64,000 nucleotides of DNA from Myxococcota bacterium. Its GTDB lineage: Bacteria; Myxococcota_A; UBA796; JAFGLY01. This document shows, piece by piece, positions 29,844 to 37,687 of the stretch. A program made the translations under genes and the position numbers. The notes under the pieces are model-generated. The model saw nothing but the letters and a program-made list of their open reading frames with translations, did no database searches and was not told where the DNA came from. The stretch lies in NCBI GenBank assembly GCA_024276675.1, contig JAJRWT010000017.1, positions 1 to 64,000 on the forward strand. The letters run 5' to 3'. The first letter of the stretch is position 1. Every line of letters begins with the position of its first letter.

Positions 29844-30716
29844 TCAGTCCCGATCTGGCAGCATGGAGGAAAACGGTGCTCTGTTGTGAACCCTCTGTCG
29901 CCGGCTGTCGGAGGTTGCAAGCAGCAGGGAGACCCCCCTGGAAATGCGAAGCGAACCGGTGATCAGCCCATCGGCAGCGGCCTCCGCCACAAGAACCACG
30001 GACGTGGATGGCCATGGCGAGAGTAGTCCTGCGCCAACAGAAAAAGATGGAACGGCGTATCGAACCACACCGAATTCTTCAGCAGGGTCCGAGTTTTGGA
30101 GTTCCACGAAATCTACTCCCATGGAAGCGTGGAGAGCGGGTTTCCAGTGGCCTGGAGCCGCCCACCAGGTGGACGATGCAATCCTTGTGAGAGATCTTTC
30201 TTCATCGTCGGAAGGGAATAGATCGACACCCTTCATGAACGAGGCTCCCAGTGCCAGTTGAGCCGTAGGCCAGAAGTCGGCAGACAGGGAGAGCCGGCCT
30301 GAAAACCCGTGAAGACCGGTACCCACTCCAAGGCCAGCCCCTATCAGCAGGACATCTGCCTGCAGAGCGTCAATGTCTTCAAGGCCAAAGCGACCGCGTA
30401 TTGAGCGGATGTTCTGCAGGTCCAACACGATGGTGTCGTCATCGGCGTCTTCATCTGACCTCCTGATCTCCGAGAAGGTGATGGTGGGGAAGGTGATCGA
30501 GGCGGTCCCGGCTTTGAATGAACGCCCGTCGTGGGTTTTGATCTTCAGCTTGTCTGCCTGCTCCTGGAGCCCTGAGTCGATGGAAGCTGGCGAGAGCTTT
30601 TCCCAGTGGTGCATCGCACAGCCGGAGGCCCAGCAGGTGAGTGCCAGGACCATCTGCAGAGAAGCTGCGGGGAATGCAGGGCGTCGCCCTTCTATCCATC
30701 GTGGTATTGGCGCCAA
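29844..30716 (-). CDS. Putative lipoprotein of unknown function
   Basis: About 290 aa. A hydrophobic N-terminus with VLALTCWASGC suggests a lipoprotein signal and lipobox. Downstream are a region with repeated Asp/Glu (RRSDEDADDDTIVLDLQNIR) and Gly-rich beta strands (LLIGAGLGVGTGLHGFSGRL), possibly a small outer-membrane-like beta fold. It follows ppx/gppA closely. TTG 30716 has AGGAGG at proper spacing; ATG 30653 is another option. It ends in TGA. No family recognised. Confidence 0.55.
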   Translation of the reverse strand: MAPIPRWIEGRRPAFPAASLQMVLALTCWASGCAMHHWEKLSPASIDSGLQEQADKLKIKTHDGRSFKAGTASITFPTITFSEIRRSDEDADDDTIVLDLQNIRSIRGRFGLEDIDALQADVLLIGAGLGVGTGLHGFSGRLSLSADFWPTAQLALGASFMKGVDLFPSDDEERSLTRIASSTWWAAPGHWKPALHASMGVDFVELQNSDPAEEFGVVRYAVPSFSVGAGLLSPWPSTSVVLVAEAAADGLITGSLRISRGVSLLLATSDSRRQRVHNRAPFSSMLPDRD

Positions 30717-30740
30717 CAAGCCCCTCCTGCTCTTCAAGAT

Positions 30741-31697
30741 CTACGTGTGGACTGGCGGCGAGAAGGACGCTGGACGATGGATTTGGTTTTTGACCAGAGC
30801 ATGCCTGAGACCGCGGTTGCTCACCACGAGAGTGGGATGGTGCGCCCATTTGAGGACCTGTGCGAGAATGATGGTGCCAGCCAGTGCCGTCGTCGCCCTG
30901 TCGGGAGAGGCGCGTAGTAGTTGCCGCCTTTGTACCGTGGTTCGGTGTCGCAGGAGATCGATCCACTTGTGCAGCGTCGCGGCTCCCAGGACCACTCCGT
31001 GCACGGACTCTCCCGAGAACTCCCTTAGCTCCAGTTGCGCAGCGGCCAACGCGGTGGCTGTGCCCGCCACCGCCACGACAGCCTTGGGGCGTTGCGTGGA
31101 AGTGATTGAGGAGAAAATCTCGTCGACATGTCGATGGGCGCCGGCGATGGACCGGGGGGGGGTGTGGACCTGCCGGAGGCGTTCTTCGGTCAGTCGGACC
31201 GTACCGAGTTCCAGTGAGACGGCGTGAAGCAGCATGGGGGGCAGGTGGGATTCCGGATCATGTTGAATCGTGATCAGCTCTGTGCTGCCCCCTCCCGGAT
31301 CCACCAGGACGAGAGGGCCAGGGGGCAGGGAAAGATCGTCCAGTGCTCCGATTGCGGTGAGGCGAGCTTCTTCCATGCCGGAAATTACCCGTGTCTTCAG
31401 CCCGGTGCGTTCTTCGATTCCGTGGAGAAAAGTTGTGCTGTTCAGTGCACGTCTTAGGGCGGAAGTGCCAACCGAGCGAATGTGGGCAGGTGACGCCACT
31501 CCAGATTCCAATGCGAGATTCACGAATTGATTGATGGCGTCCGAAGCCGCCTCCATGGAGTCCCTGCCCAGTAGGCCTGAATCCCGGAGACCGCTTCCCA
31601 ATCCCACCATGGCGCAGATGTCAAGGGCCGTGTCTCCTGAATCATCCACCACCAACAACTGGATGGAGTTGCTGCCGATATCGATGGCTGCCTTCAT
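30741..31697 (-). CDS. Ppx/GppA family phosphatase
   Basis: 318-aa exopolyphosphatase/guanosine pentaphosphate phosphohydrolase family protein of the actin-like ATPase superfamily. It starts MKAAIDIGSNSIQLLVVD (phosphate-1 motif) and has LVDPGGGSTELI (phosphate-2) near residue 130 and AVAGTATALAAAQ near 225. It is shorter than E. coli Ppx (513), lacking the C-terminal HD-like domain, as in Aquifex-type enzymes. It is downstream of tolB on the same strand. AGGA precedes the ATG. It ends in TAG. Confidence 0.9.
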   Translation of the reverse strand: MKAAIDIGSNSIQLLVVDDSGDTALDICAMVGLGSGLRDSGLLGRDSMEAASDAINQFVNLALESGVASPAHIRSVGTSALRRALNSTTFLHGIEERTGLKTRVISGMEEARLTAIGALDDLSLPPGPLVLVDPGGGSTELITIQHDPESHLPPMLLHAVSLELGTVRLTEERLRQVHTPPRSIAGAHRHVDEIFSSITSTQRPKAVVAVAGTATALAAAQLELREFSGESVHGVVLGAATLHKWIDLLRHRTTVQRRQLLRASPDRATTALAGTIILAQVLKWAHHPTLVVSNRGLRHALVKNQIHRPASFSPPVHT

Positions 31698-31867
31698 GCG
31701 ATCCTTTCTATCGGTCGAGGATGGGCAGGTTTTTGCATGGGGACCCCCGTCGCGCCATCGAAGGAATGGAAGTCCCGTTTGCAGTCGAGAGGGTTTTCCA
31801 TGGGGTCTACGTTACCGGCCCGAATCAATGGAACTGGGTTGTTGTTTCAGAGATGCGCTGCTCGCGG

Positions 31868-33193
31868 CTACCAATCCAGGCTGGGGGACCAAGAGGGGTT
31901 TGACCATCCTCCCTTGTCTCGCGTGACCTGAATCTGGTGATAGCCATCAGCAGTAGAAATCCATATGTGGCTTGTACCGGTGCGAGTGGACGAGAACGAC
32001 AGATACCTGCCATCGGGCGACCAGCTCGGGTCTTCGTTGTCGCCTTGCCCTTGTGTTATGCGTACAAGGCTGCGCCCATCCAGATCGCAGGTGATGATGT
32101 CGAAATGTTTTTCCCTCGTGACGTATGCGAGGCGATCTCCGGCGGGGGACCAGCTCGGGTCGGTATTATGGGTGCCGTGAAAGCTGACCCGGTGAATGTT
32201 GGAGCCGTTGGCGGACATTACGTAAATCTGTGCTCCGCCGCTCCGATCACTTACAAATGCGATCTGGGAGCCACCCGGAGACCAGCTTGGAGAGGCATCG
32301 ATACCAGAACTGGTGGTCAACCTTGCAACGACCTTGCCCGAGTAGGGGTCTAGGGTGAAGATATCGGAGTTGCCACCATTTGACAGGGTGGCAGACAGAA
32401 GGTTGCCAAGGGGACTCCATGCCGCGCCGATGTTGAGTCCTGTACGTGCCGAGATTCGCCTGGTGGTGGCTTTGGCCAGGTCAGCCAGGTATAGATCGGG
32501 GTTACCCGCACGGTAGCTGGTATAGATGAGCTTGGTACCATCTGGAGACCAGCTTGGTTGGAGATTGATGGAACCGTTTCGCGTGACGGGAATTGCTCCA
32601 TGCCCGTCGATGTCCACGAGGTAGATCTCTTTGTTTCCCGTGCGATTGTTGACTGCCGCGAATCTGGTATTGAAAATGCTGTCGGTTCCGGTGACGGCCT
32701 TGATAATTGCGTTGGCCACGTGATGGGCCACGCTGCGCAGTCCGGAATCAGAGCCAGAAAACGCCCGTGCATCCAGTTTCCTGGCTCCTGCTACATCATA
32801 TATCCAGACTTCGGCACGGAGCTTCTGGCCCAACAGATCTATCCTGGTTTTCGCCAGCACCGCGGCACCTGGGATGGTCCAGTCGGAGAAGCTGAATTCT
32901 CCCGGGCGGAGTCCGGCTCCAGGCGGTTCGAGGAAAGCTGCCGGGTCCAGTATCCTGAACCAACCTGAGATTTCGAGATCACGGACGAGTACTGAGGCAA
33001 ACTCCCGAGCGAGGGTGCTGTCGGCGCCCTTGGGATTCGGGATGGCCAGGGGGATGTCCTGCCTGCCCGGTGCCCCGACACTGACGATGAGGCGGCCGGA
33101 TTCCTGGGCAACAGCGCCCGATGGGCAGGTGAAACCCAGGATTGCCAGCAGCAAGCCAAGAAAAGAAAAAAGGCGGAGAGGTTCAACGAGCAT
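31868..33193 (-). CDS. tolB: Tol-Pal system periplasmic protein TolB
   Basis: 441-aa periplasmic beta-propeller of the Tol-Pal cell-envelope system. The signal peptide is MLVEPLRLFSFLGLLLAILGF with cleavage near GAVAQ. The N-terminal domain spans about 30-165. The six-bladed propeller has repeated WSPDG/WSPAG blades (NLQPSWSPDGTKLIYTS, DASPSWSPGGSQIAFVSD, NTDPSWSPAGDRLAYVT, NEDPSWSPDGRYLSFSS). ATG 33193 overlaps the end of the tolA-like gene by 11 bp. It ends in TAG. A pal gene is not present downstream. Confidence 0.95.
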   Translation of the reverse strand: MLVEPLRLFSFLGLLLAILGFTCPSGAVAQESGRLIVSVGAPGRQDIPLAIPNPKGADSTLAREFASVLVRDLEISGWFRILDPAAFLEPPGAGLRPGEFSFSDWTIPGAAVLAKTRIDLLGQKLRAEVWIYDVAGARKLDARAFSGSDSGLRSVAHHVANAIIKAVTGTDSIFNTRFAAVNNRTGNKEIYLVDIDGHGAIPVTRNGSINLQPSWSPDGTKLIYTSYRAGNPDLYLADLAKATTRRISARTGLNIGAAWSPLGNLLSATLSNGGNSDIFTLDPYSGKVVARLTTSSGIDASPSWSPGGSQIAFVSDRSGGAQIYVMSANGSNIHRVSFHGTHNTDPSWSPAGDRLAYVTREKHFDIITCDLDGRSLVRITQGQGDNEDPSWSPDGRYLSFSSTRTGTSHIWISTADGYHQIQVTRDKGGWSNPSWSPSLDW

Positions 33194-33983
33194 CGGAAGC
33201 CGGGAAGTGAATCCAGATGCCTCTGGACGCGAGGTTTTGGAACTTTGGAGGAGGGAGGGGCAGGCGGCCGGATTTCTGCACTGCCCGTATACAGGATTCG
33301 TCGTAGGATGTGTTCCCGGAGGGGCGTGCCATTCGGGTTTTTTCGATTTTACCGTCGGCATCGAGTGTCACCTCGACGATTGTGAAGAGATCCGGGTTGT
33401 CTTGAATGATTCTTGGCAGGGGAGTCCAATTAGGTAGCACGATCCGGCGGATCTGGCTCTGGTAGCGGGCCAGATCCGGATCCATGGGTGCTCCGGTCCC
33501 CAGGCCGGCGAAGGCTTCCTCGGGTGAAAGTGTACTGTTTGGGTCCGTGGCTGAACGATCCACATCGCCGAGAGGTGCCTGGATGTCCTTGATGAGTTCG
33601 CTACGGCGGAGCTGCCGGAGAACATCGGCTCGCCTGTCTCGGCTGTCAGCCTTCGGTGGCGGCTCTTCGGGACGTGTTTCAGAGTTGGATGGATGGGGTT
33701 CAGCGAAAGGTTCCGGGGATGGCATGGCGGCTTCGGGGACTGGTGCCGGGGGCGGTGGAGAAGGGGCGCGAGTGGCACGATCCGGATTCCGGCCCCGCGC
33801 TTTTGGAAGGGCAACCATCTGCACCTGCATTATTTCGTCTGGATCGAAGAGCGGTTGGTCGTCTTCGATACAGCCGCGGCCCAGCAGGAGGAAAAGCACG
33901 ACGGTCCCGTGCAAAAGGAGGGATAGGAGTAGATCCCATGGTTTCAGGGTAAGGGTATCGGGACGCAGCACGGAGCTGGCCAA
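33183..33983 (-). CDS. TolA/TonB-like energy-transducing protein
   Basis: 266 aa with one N-terminal transmembrane helix (about 15-36), a Pro/Glu-rich periplasmic spacer (about 65-115) and a C-terminal TonB/TolA-type domain (about 165-266) with TIVEVTLDADGKIEKTRMARPSG. Its position between tolR and tolB assigns it to the TolA role. TTG 33983 directly follows the tolR stop, with GAGGAT about nine bases upstream. It is shorter than E. coli TolA (421) because the long Ala/Lys helix is replaced by a Pro-rich linker. It ends in TGA. Confidence 0.87.
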   Translation of the reverse strand: MASSVLRPDTLTLKPWDLLLSLLLHGTVVLFLLLGRGCIEDDQPLFDPDEIMQVQMVALPKARGRNPDRATRAPSPPPPAPVPEAAMPSPEPFAEPHPSNSETRPEEPPPKADSRDRRADVLRQLRRSELIKDIQAPLGDVDRSATDPNSTLSPEEAFAGLGTGAPMDPDLARYQSQIRRIVLPNWTPLPRIIQDNPDLFTIVEVTLDADGKIEKTRMARPSGNTSYDESCIRAVQKSGRLPLPPPKFQNLASRGIWIHFPASDAR

Positions 33984-34400
33984 CTACCGATCCTCGATGG
34001 CCGGCTGGGTGATCATGCCCATTCGGGAAAAACCGGCCTTGGTGCACAGGGCCATGATCTGCGCGACGTTTTCGTAGGGAACGGAACCATCGGCTCTGAG
34101 GAAGACATCCTGGTCGGGGTTGGCCTCCGCTATGGCGGGAATCTTGATCTGTAGATCCTCCATTGTCAGTTCGTGTTCGCCAATCAGGTAGGTGCCGTCT
34201 GCCTTGATGGTGAGAACGAGCTGGTCTTCGGAGAGTTCCATGGTGGGGGCATCTGCTCTGGGCAGATGAACGTCCATGCCCGTGGTCATGAGAGGAGCCG
34301 TGACCATGAAAATGATCAACAGCACCAACATCACGTCGACGAAGGGAGTGACGTTGATGTCTGACATCATCCCATCTGTTCCAGTGTTTGAGAATGCCAC
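33984..34400 (-). CDS. tolR: ExbD/TolR family biopolymer transport protein
   Basis: 138-aa inner-membrane stator component. The single N-terminal helix MSDINVTPFVDVMLVLLIIF contains the essential intramembrane Asp. It is followed by the periplasmic domain with YLIGEHELTMEDL and VFLRADGSVPYENV, typical of ExbD/TolR. With TolQ it forms the proton-driven motor that energises the TolA-like protein. It ends in TAG; the next gene starts at the adjacent base. Confidence 0.94.
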   Translation of the reverse strand: MAFSNTGTDGMMSDINVTPFVDVMLVLLIIFMVTAPLMTTGMDVHLPRADAPTMELSEDQLVLTIKADGTYLIGEHELTMEDLQIKIPAIAEANPDQDVFLRADGSVPYENVAQIMALCTKAGFSRMGMITQPAIEDR

Positions 34401-34424
34401 TGGTCGCTCCCCGATGCCTTGTGT

Positions 34425-35156
34425 CTACAGCCTTCTGAAGTGTCGCTTCACGATATTCTGGAAATCAGATGAGAAGTTGTCCATTTCGCCTGACAGGACC
34501 CTGAGTCTGGAGTTGAAGAAATTGTAGGCCATGACAGCAGGTATGGCAGCCAGCAAGCCCACAGCCGTTGCGATGAGGGCGTTGGCGATGTCTGGGCCAA
34601 CGACTTGTATGGATGCCTGCCCGGTGTGTCCGATGCGTTGGAAAGCTCGCAGAATGCCCCACACAGTTCCAAAAAGACCAATGAATGGCGCTGTTGCGCC
34701 AGTGGTGGCAAGAAAAGGAACCATTCGTTCCAGGGATGTGAGTTGTACCGAACTCGCTCTTCGCATGGAGCGGGCGAGGTTTTCCAGACCACCAAGATCC
34801 ATGGTGTTCTGCTGGTTTTCGTTGGCGCTCGATGTCAACTTTGAAAGCTCGATGTAGCCGGCCTTGAAAACATGGGCGACCGGTGCCTTTTCGAATTCCG
34901 AAACCTGCTCGTATACATGGTCCAGCCGGCGTGAGCGCCAGAACATCTCCAGGAACTCTTCTGATTGGTTGGTTGCCTTGCGGATTCGGGCCGCCTTGTT
35001 GACGATTATGGCCCAGCAGGTGATCGACATTCCCATCAGCAGTACAAGTACGAGTTGGATGATGGGTTCGGCCGATGTCACCATGTCGATGATTGACGGA
35101 GTCTCGGAGCCGGTTTCCTGTATCGTGGCCAGGTAGACCTGCAACACGTCGTTCAT
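34425..35156 (-). CDS. tolQ: MotA/TolQ/ExbB proton channel family protein
   Basis: 243-aa polytopic inner-membrane protein, first gene of the tol cluster. It has an N-terminal helix (about 28-50), a cytoplasmic loop with SMRRASSVQLTSLERMVPFLATTG, and the conserved channel segments APFIGLFGTVWGILRAFQRIG and IANALIATAVGLLAAIPAVM. Length and motifs fit TolQ. It ends in TAG, 24 bp before tolR. Confidence 0.94.
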   Translation of the reverse strand: MNDVLQVYLATIQETGSETPSIIDMVTSAEPIIQLVLVLLMGMSITCWAIIVNKAARIRKATNQSEEFLEMFWRSRRLDHVYEQVSEFEKAPVAHVFKAGYIELSKLTSSANENQQNTMDLGGLENLARSMRRASSVQLTSLERMVPFLATTGATAPFIGLFGTVWGILRAFQRIGHTGQASIQVVGPDIANALIATAVGLLAAIPAVMAYNFFNSRLRVLSGEMDNFSSDFQNIVKRHFRRL

Positions 35157-35327
35157 GGCTCAACCTGTGGTGGGTGACGGTTCGTGAAGGATGTTCTGGA
35201 AAAGCACCGTAACATACCATGTAGACGAAGAATCCAGGAGAAGGGGCCCATGGCGGGGAGCGGACTGGGCATTTTTCGTTCATCTTCATCTGCAGCGGGA
35301 GTACCCAGACATTTACGGACGGACAGC

Positions 35328-36200
35328 TTAGTGCTGTTTACTGGCGCCTGGCCATGCAGCAAGGCCATCTTCTACGTTGAAAACCTGGCTTGCGCCAATG
35401 CTGGTGAGGAACTCCGCGGCTGCCTCCGAGAGACCACCGGTCTTGCTGAGGCAGATGATGTGGGTGGTCTGTTCCAACTCCTGGTACCGGTGTGGCAACT
35501 CGTCCAGGGGAATGTTGATGGCGCCCTCGATGTGGAACTGGGCGAACTCCTCGGGAGTCCGGACATCCAGTAGTTTGAAATTGGAGTCGGAATCGGAAAG
35601 CAGTCCCAGAGCCGTGACCGCCGTCACGGAGTTGGCGCTCGCGGCGGGCGCTCCCGGATCTCGTATACCCGTGAAAGTGCGTTGGGAGTCGGTCTCGGGA
35701 ACTGTGGTGCCTTCCAGGCTGGCCAGCTTCGAAAGCAGATCCGAGGTGGGCAGATAGCCTCTTTGAGACAGTATTATCTTGCCGTTTCTGTCCAGCAGAA
35801 TGACCGATGGCTTGCAATAGGGCCTGATGCGGCCGCTGCAACCGAATCTTCGAGCACACAGCGCCAGCGGATCGTAGAGGAGATGGAACTCCAGCCCTTG
35901 TCTGCCGCGATACTGTCGTAAACGTTCAGTACGGAACTGGGTCACGCCGAAGATGACCGTGTTCAGCGCCTCGAAGCGGGAGATTTCTTTTTGCAGGCTT
36001 TTCAGGTAGTCGTCTGTGCGGTCGTCCAGAAGTGAACGGAAAAACACCAGCAGGATGTTCAGGTGACCCGTGAAGTCCTTCGATTTGATCCACGTACCCT
36101 CTTCCGCTGTGAGAGAGAGTTGGGGAGCCTCGGTACCCGTGGGGAGTGGCTTCAGGGACAGGAGATGTGGAATGTCTTTCAGTTTGATCCCCTTGGGCAT
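35328..36200 (-). CDS. Peroxiredoxin-like (AhpC/TSA) domain fused to rhodanese
   Basis: About 290 aa to the first TAA. The N-terminal thioredoxin-fold/peroxiredoxin-like domain (about 15-175) contains FGCSGRIRPYCKPSVILLD. The C-terminal rhodanese domain (about 195-285) has LLDVRTPEEFAQFHIEGA and active-site loop ICLSKTGG with the candidate sulfur-accepting Cys. ATG 36200 has AGGAG upstream. The frame meets TAA at 35328-35330, immediately after a normal rhodanese end, and a second TAA five codons on, then TGA at 35286. This is the only gene here that may genuinely end in TAA; if TAA is sense the protein is 304 aa. Confidence 0.8.
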   Translation of the reverse strand: MPKGIKLKDIPHLLSLKPLPTGTEAPQLSLTAEEGTWIKSKDFTGHLNILLVFFRSLLDDRTDDYLKSLQKEISRFEALNTVIFGVTQFRTERLRQYRGRQGLEFHLLYDPLALCARRFGCSGRIRPYCKPSVILLDRNGKIILSQRGYLPTSDLLSKLASLEGTTVPETDSQRTFTGIRDPGAPAASANSVTAVTALGLLSDSDSNFKLLDVRTPEEFAQFHIEGAINIPLDELPHRYQELEQTTHIICLSKTGGLSEAAAEFLTSIGASQVFNVEDGLAAWPGASKQH

Positions 36201-36228
36201 TGTCGCTCCTATTGTTGACCTTCTATTA

Positions 36229-36397
36229 TTCACCTGGAAAAGCCCAACCCAGCAGGAATGGATTGCATTCCAGCCAGGTACCTGGTGTATCTCTTGGTGG
36301 CAGCAGTGCGATTTCAAGTTCTCGAACGGCCGTTGCTGGCCCCTCTCTCAAGAAAAGGGGCTGCTCCTGCGATGGGAGCAATTTGTTGATGGGAACA
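36229..36397 (-). repeat. 165-bp-family inverted-repeat element, copy E (inverted, diverged)
   Basis: Its reverse complement reads gttcccatcaacaaattgctcccatcgcaggagcagcccc, then cttgaaatcgcactgctgcc, then acctggctggaatgcaatcc and cttttccaggtgaat. That matches the order of blocks in copy A over the full length. It is the only copy on the minus strand and the most diverged. It fills the gap between the rhodanese and metallo-beta-lactamase genes; 36398-36607 shows nothing else recognisable. Confidence 0.65.
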
Positions 36398-36607
36398 ATC
36401 TAGCATGGGACAGGAGAGCTGGCATGGGGGTGGCTCCTCTACGAGGACGGCTGTCCCGCCGGCGAGCCATCGGCATGTCACGCAGACGCTACGGAGGCCG
36501 AAGTCGCAGAGTCGCGAGCCAGTCCGGAAGACCGTTCGCCGGGCGGGTAACCCAACTGGCATCTGTGTAGAGACTGGGCATTGGCGCAGGGGCCTGGAGA
36601 TCGGTTT

Positions 36608-37474
36608 CTATATTGCCAGGTCCTGCAGCAGGGCTCTTGGATTGGTGGTCCCGTAGCGTAGTCGTTCATCTCTGGTCACATGGGCCAGTGCGCAGGTGGG
36701 ATCATGAGTGAAAAAGAGCCGGCCATGCTGTGCCAGCATGTGGTCGAGCAACCTTCGCTTTTCATCGATGAGCAGTTCGGGGAAGCGATCATAGCCCATG
36801 GTGATGGAGGTGTGGACCCAGGCTCGACCTGGTGCCAGATCCGAGATGAACAGAACAGGGCTGTGTTCTCCCTGGATCTCGCACAGCATCAGGCCAGGAG
36901 TGTGTCCGTGGGAAAAATGAAAGGTGTATCCGTCGCCCAGACAGGGTGCGGCAGGACCATCGATGATTTCCAATCGGCCGCTTTTTTTCAGAAGTTCGTT
37001 CAGGACTGGTACGAAGGACGCCCTGTCGCGAGAATGGGGGTGGGTGGCCCGGTACCAGGCCTGTCTGCTCACAAGGAATCGAGCTTGTGGAAACAGGAGT
37101 CGTTGGGGTTGGTCTTCCTGCCAGTCCGAGAGCAGTCCTCCCGCGTGATCGAAGTGCAGGTGTGAAAGTACAACCACTTGGATGTCGGAGTCGGTGAGAC
37201 CAATTGCTTGCAGGCTTTTGAGCAACTGGTTGCCTTCACCCTGGATGCCATAGCGGTCGCGCAGTGTTGGAGACATGAAGAAGCCCGCCCCCGCTTCGAA
37301 GAGGATTCGGCCTCCGCCGTCGTCCACCAACAAGGCGCGTGAAGCCAGCTCGATACGATGTCTGGCGTCCGGAGCGGCCCAGGATTCCCACAATGCTCGA
37401 GGTGCATTGCCGAACATAGCTCCACCATCCAGTCTCTGGTAGTTCCCGTCGAGAGAGTAGATACGCCGTTCCAT
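36608..37474 (-). CDS. Metallo-beta-lactamase-fold hydrolase
   Basis: 288-aa cytoplasmic metallohydrolase. The Zn-binding motif HLHFDHAGG sits near residue 105, a further HTPG near 190, SDLAP near 210 and a late FTHDPTCA. Overall it resembles quorum-quenching/AttM-like and other general MBL-fold proteins. ATG 37474 follows a GGCAGGA element. It ends in TAG. The substrate is unknown and the neighbours give no clear clue. Confidence 0.85.
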   Translation of the reverse strand: MERRIYSLDGNYQRLDGGAMFGNAPRALWESWAAPDARHRIELASRALLVDDGGGRILFEAGAGFFMSPTLRDRYGIQGEGNQLLKSLQAIGLTDSDIQVVVLSHLHFDHAGGLLSDWQEDQPQRLLFPQARFLVSRQAWYRATHPHSRDRASFVPVLNELLKKSGRLEIIDGPAAPCLGDGYTFHFSHGHTPGLMLCEIQGEHSPVLFISDLAPGRAWVHTSITMGYDRFPELLIDEKRRLLDHMLAQHGRLFFTHDPTCALAHVTRDERLRYGTTNPRALLQDLAI

Positions 37475-37687
37475 GGTCGGTCCTGCCCCGGAGAAAATAT
37501 AAGGTGTGTCAATCAGCAGGAATAATAACCCGGCATTCCACTCGTGGGCCCTGTCCGGGGTTCAGCCGAGTACATCCCACTATTACGATGCCGTCGTGCA
37601 TTCGGGCCCCACTGGAACCTGCGCTGCGAGCGGCTCGCTACCGTTGAAGACCAGCTCCCGCCTGTCGGGGTTGATGCTTTGAGGGTA

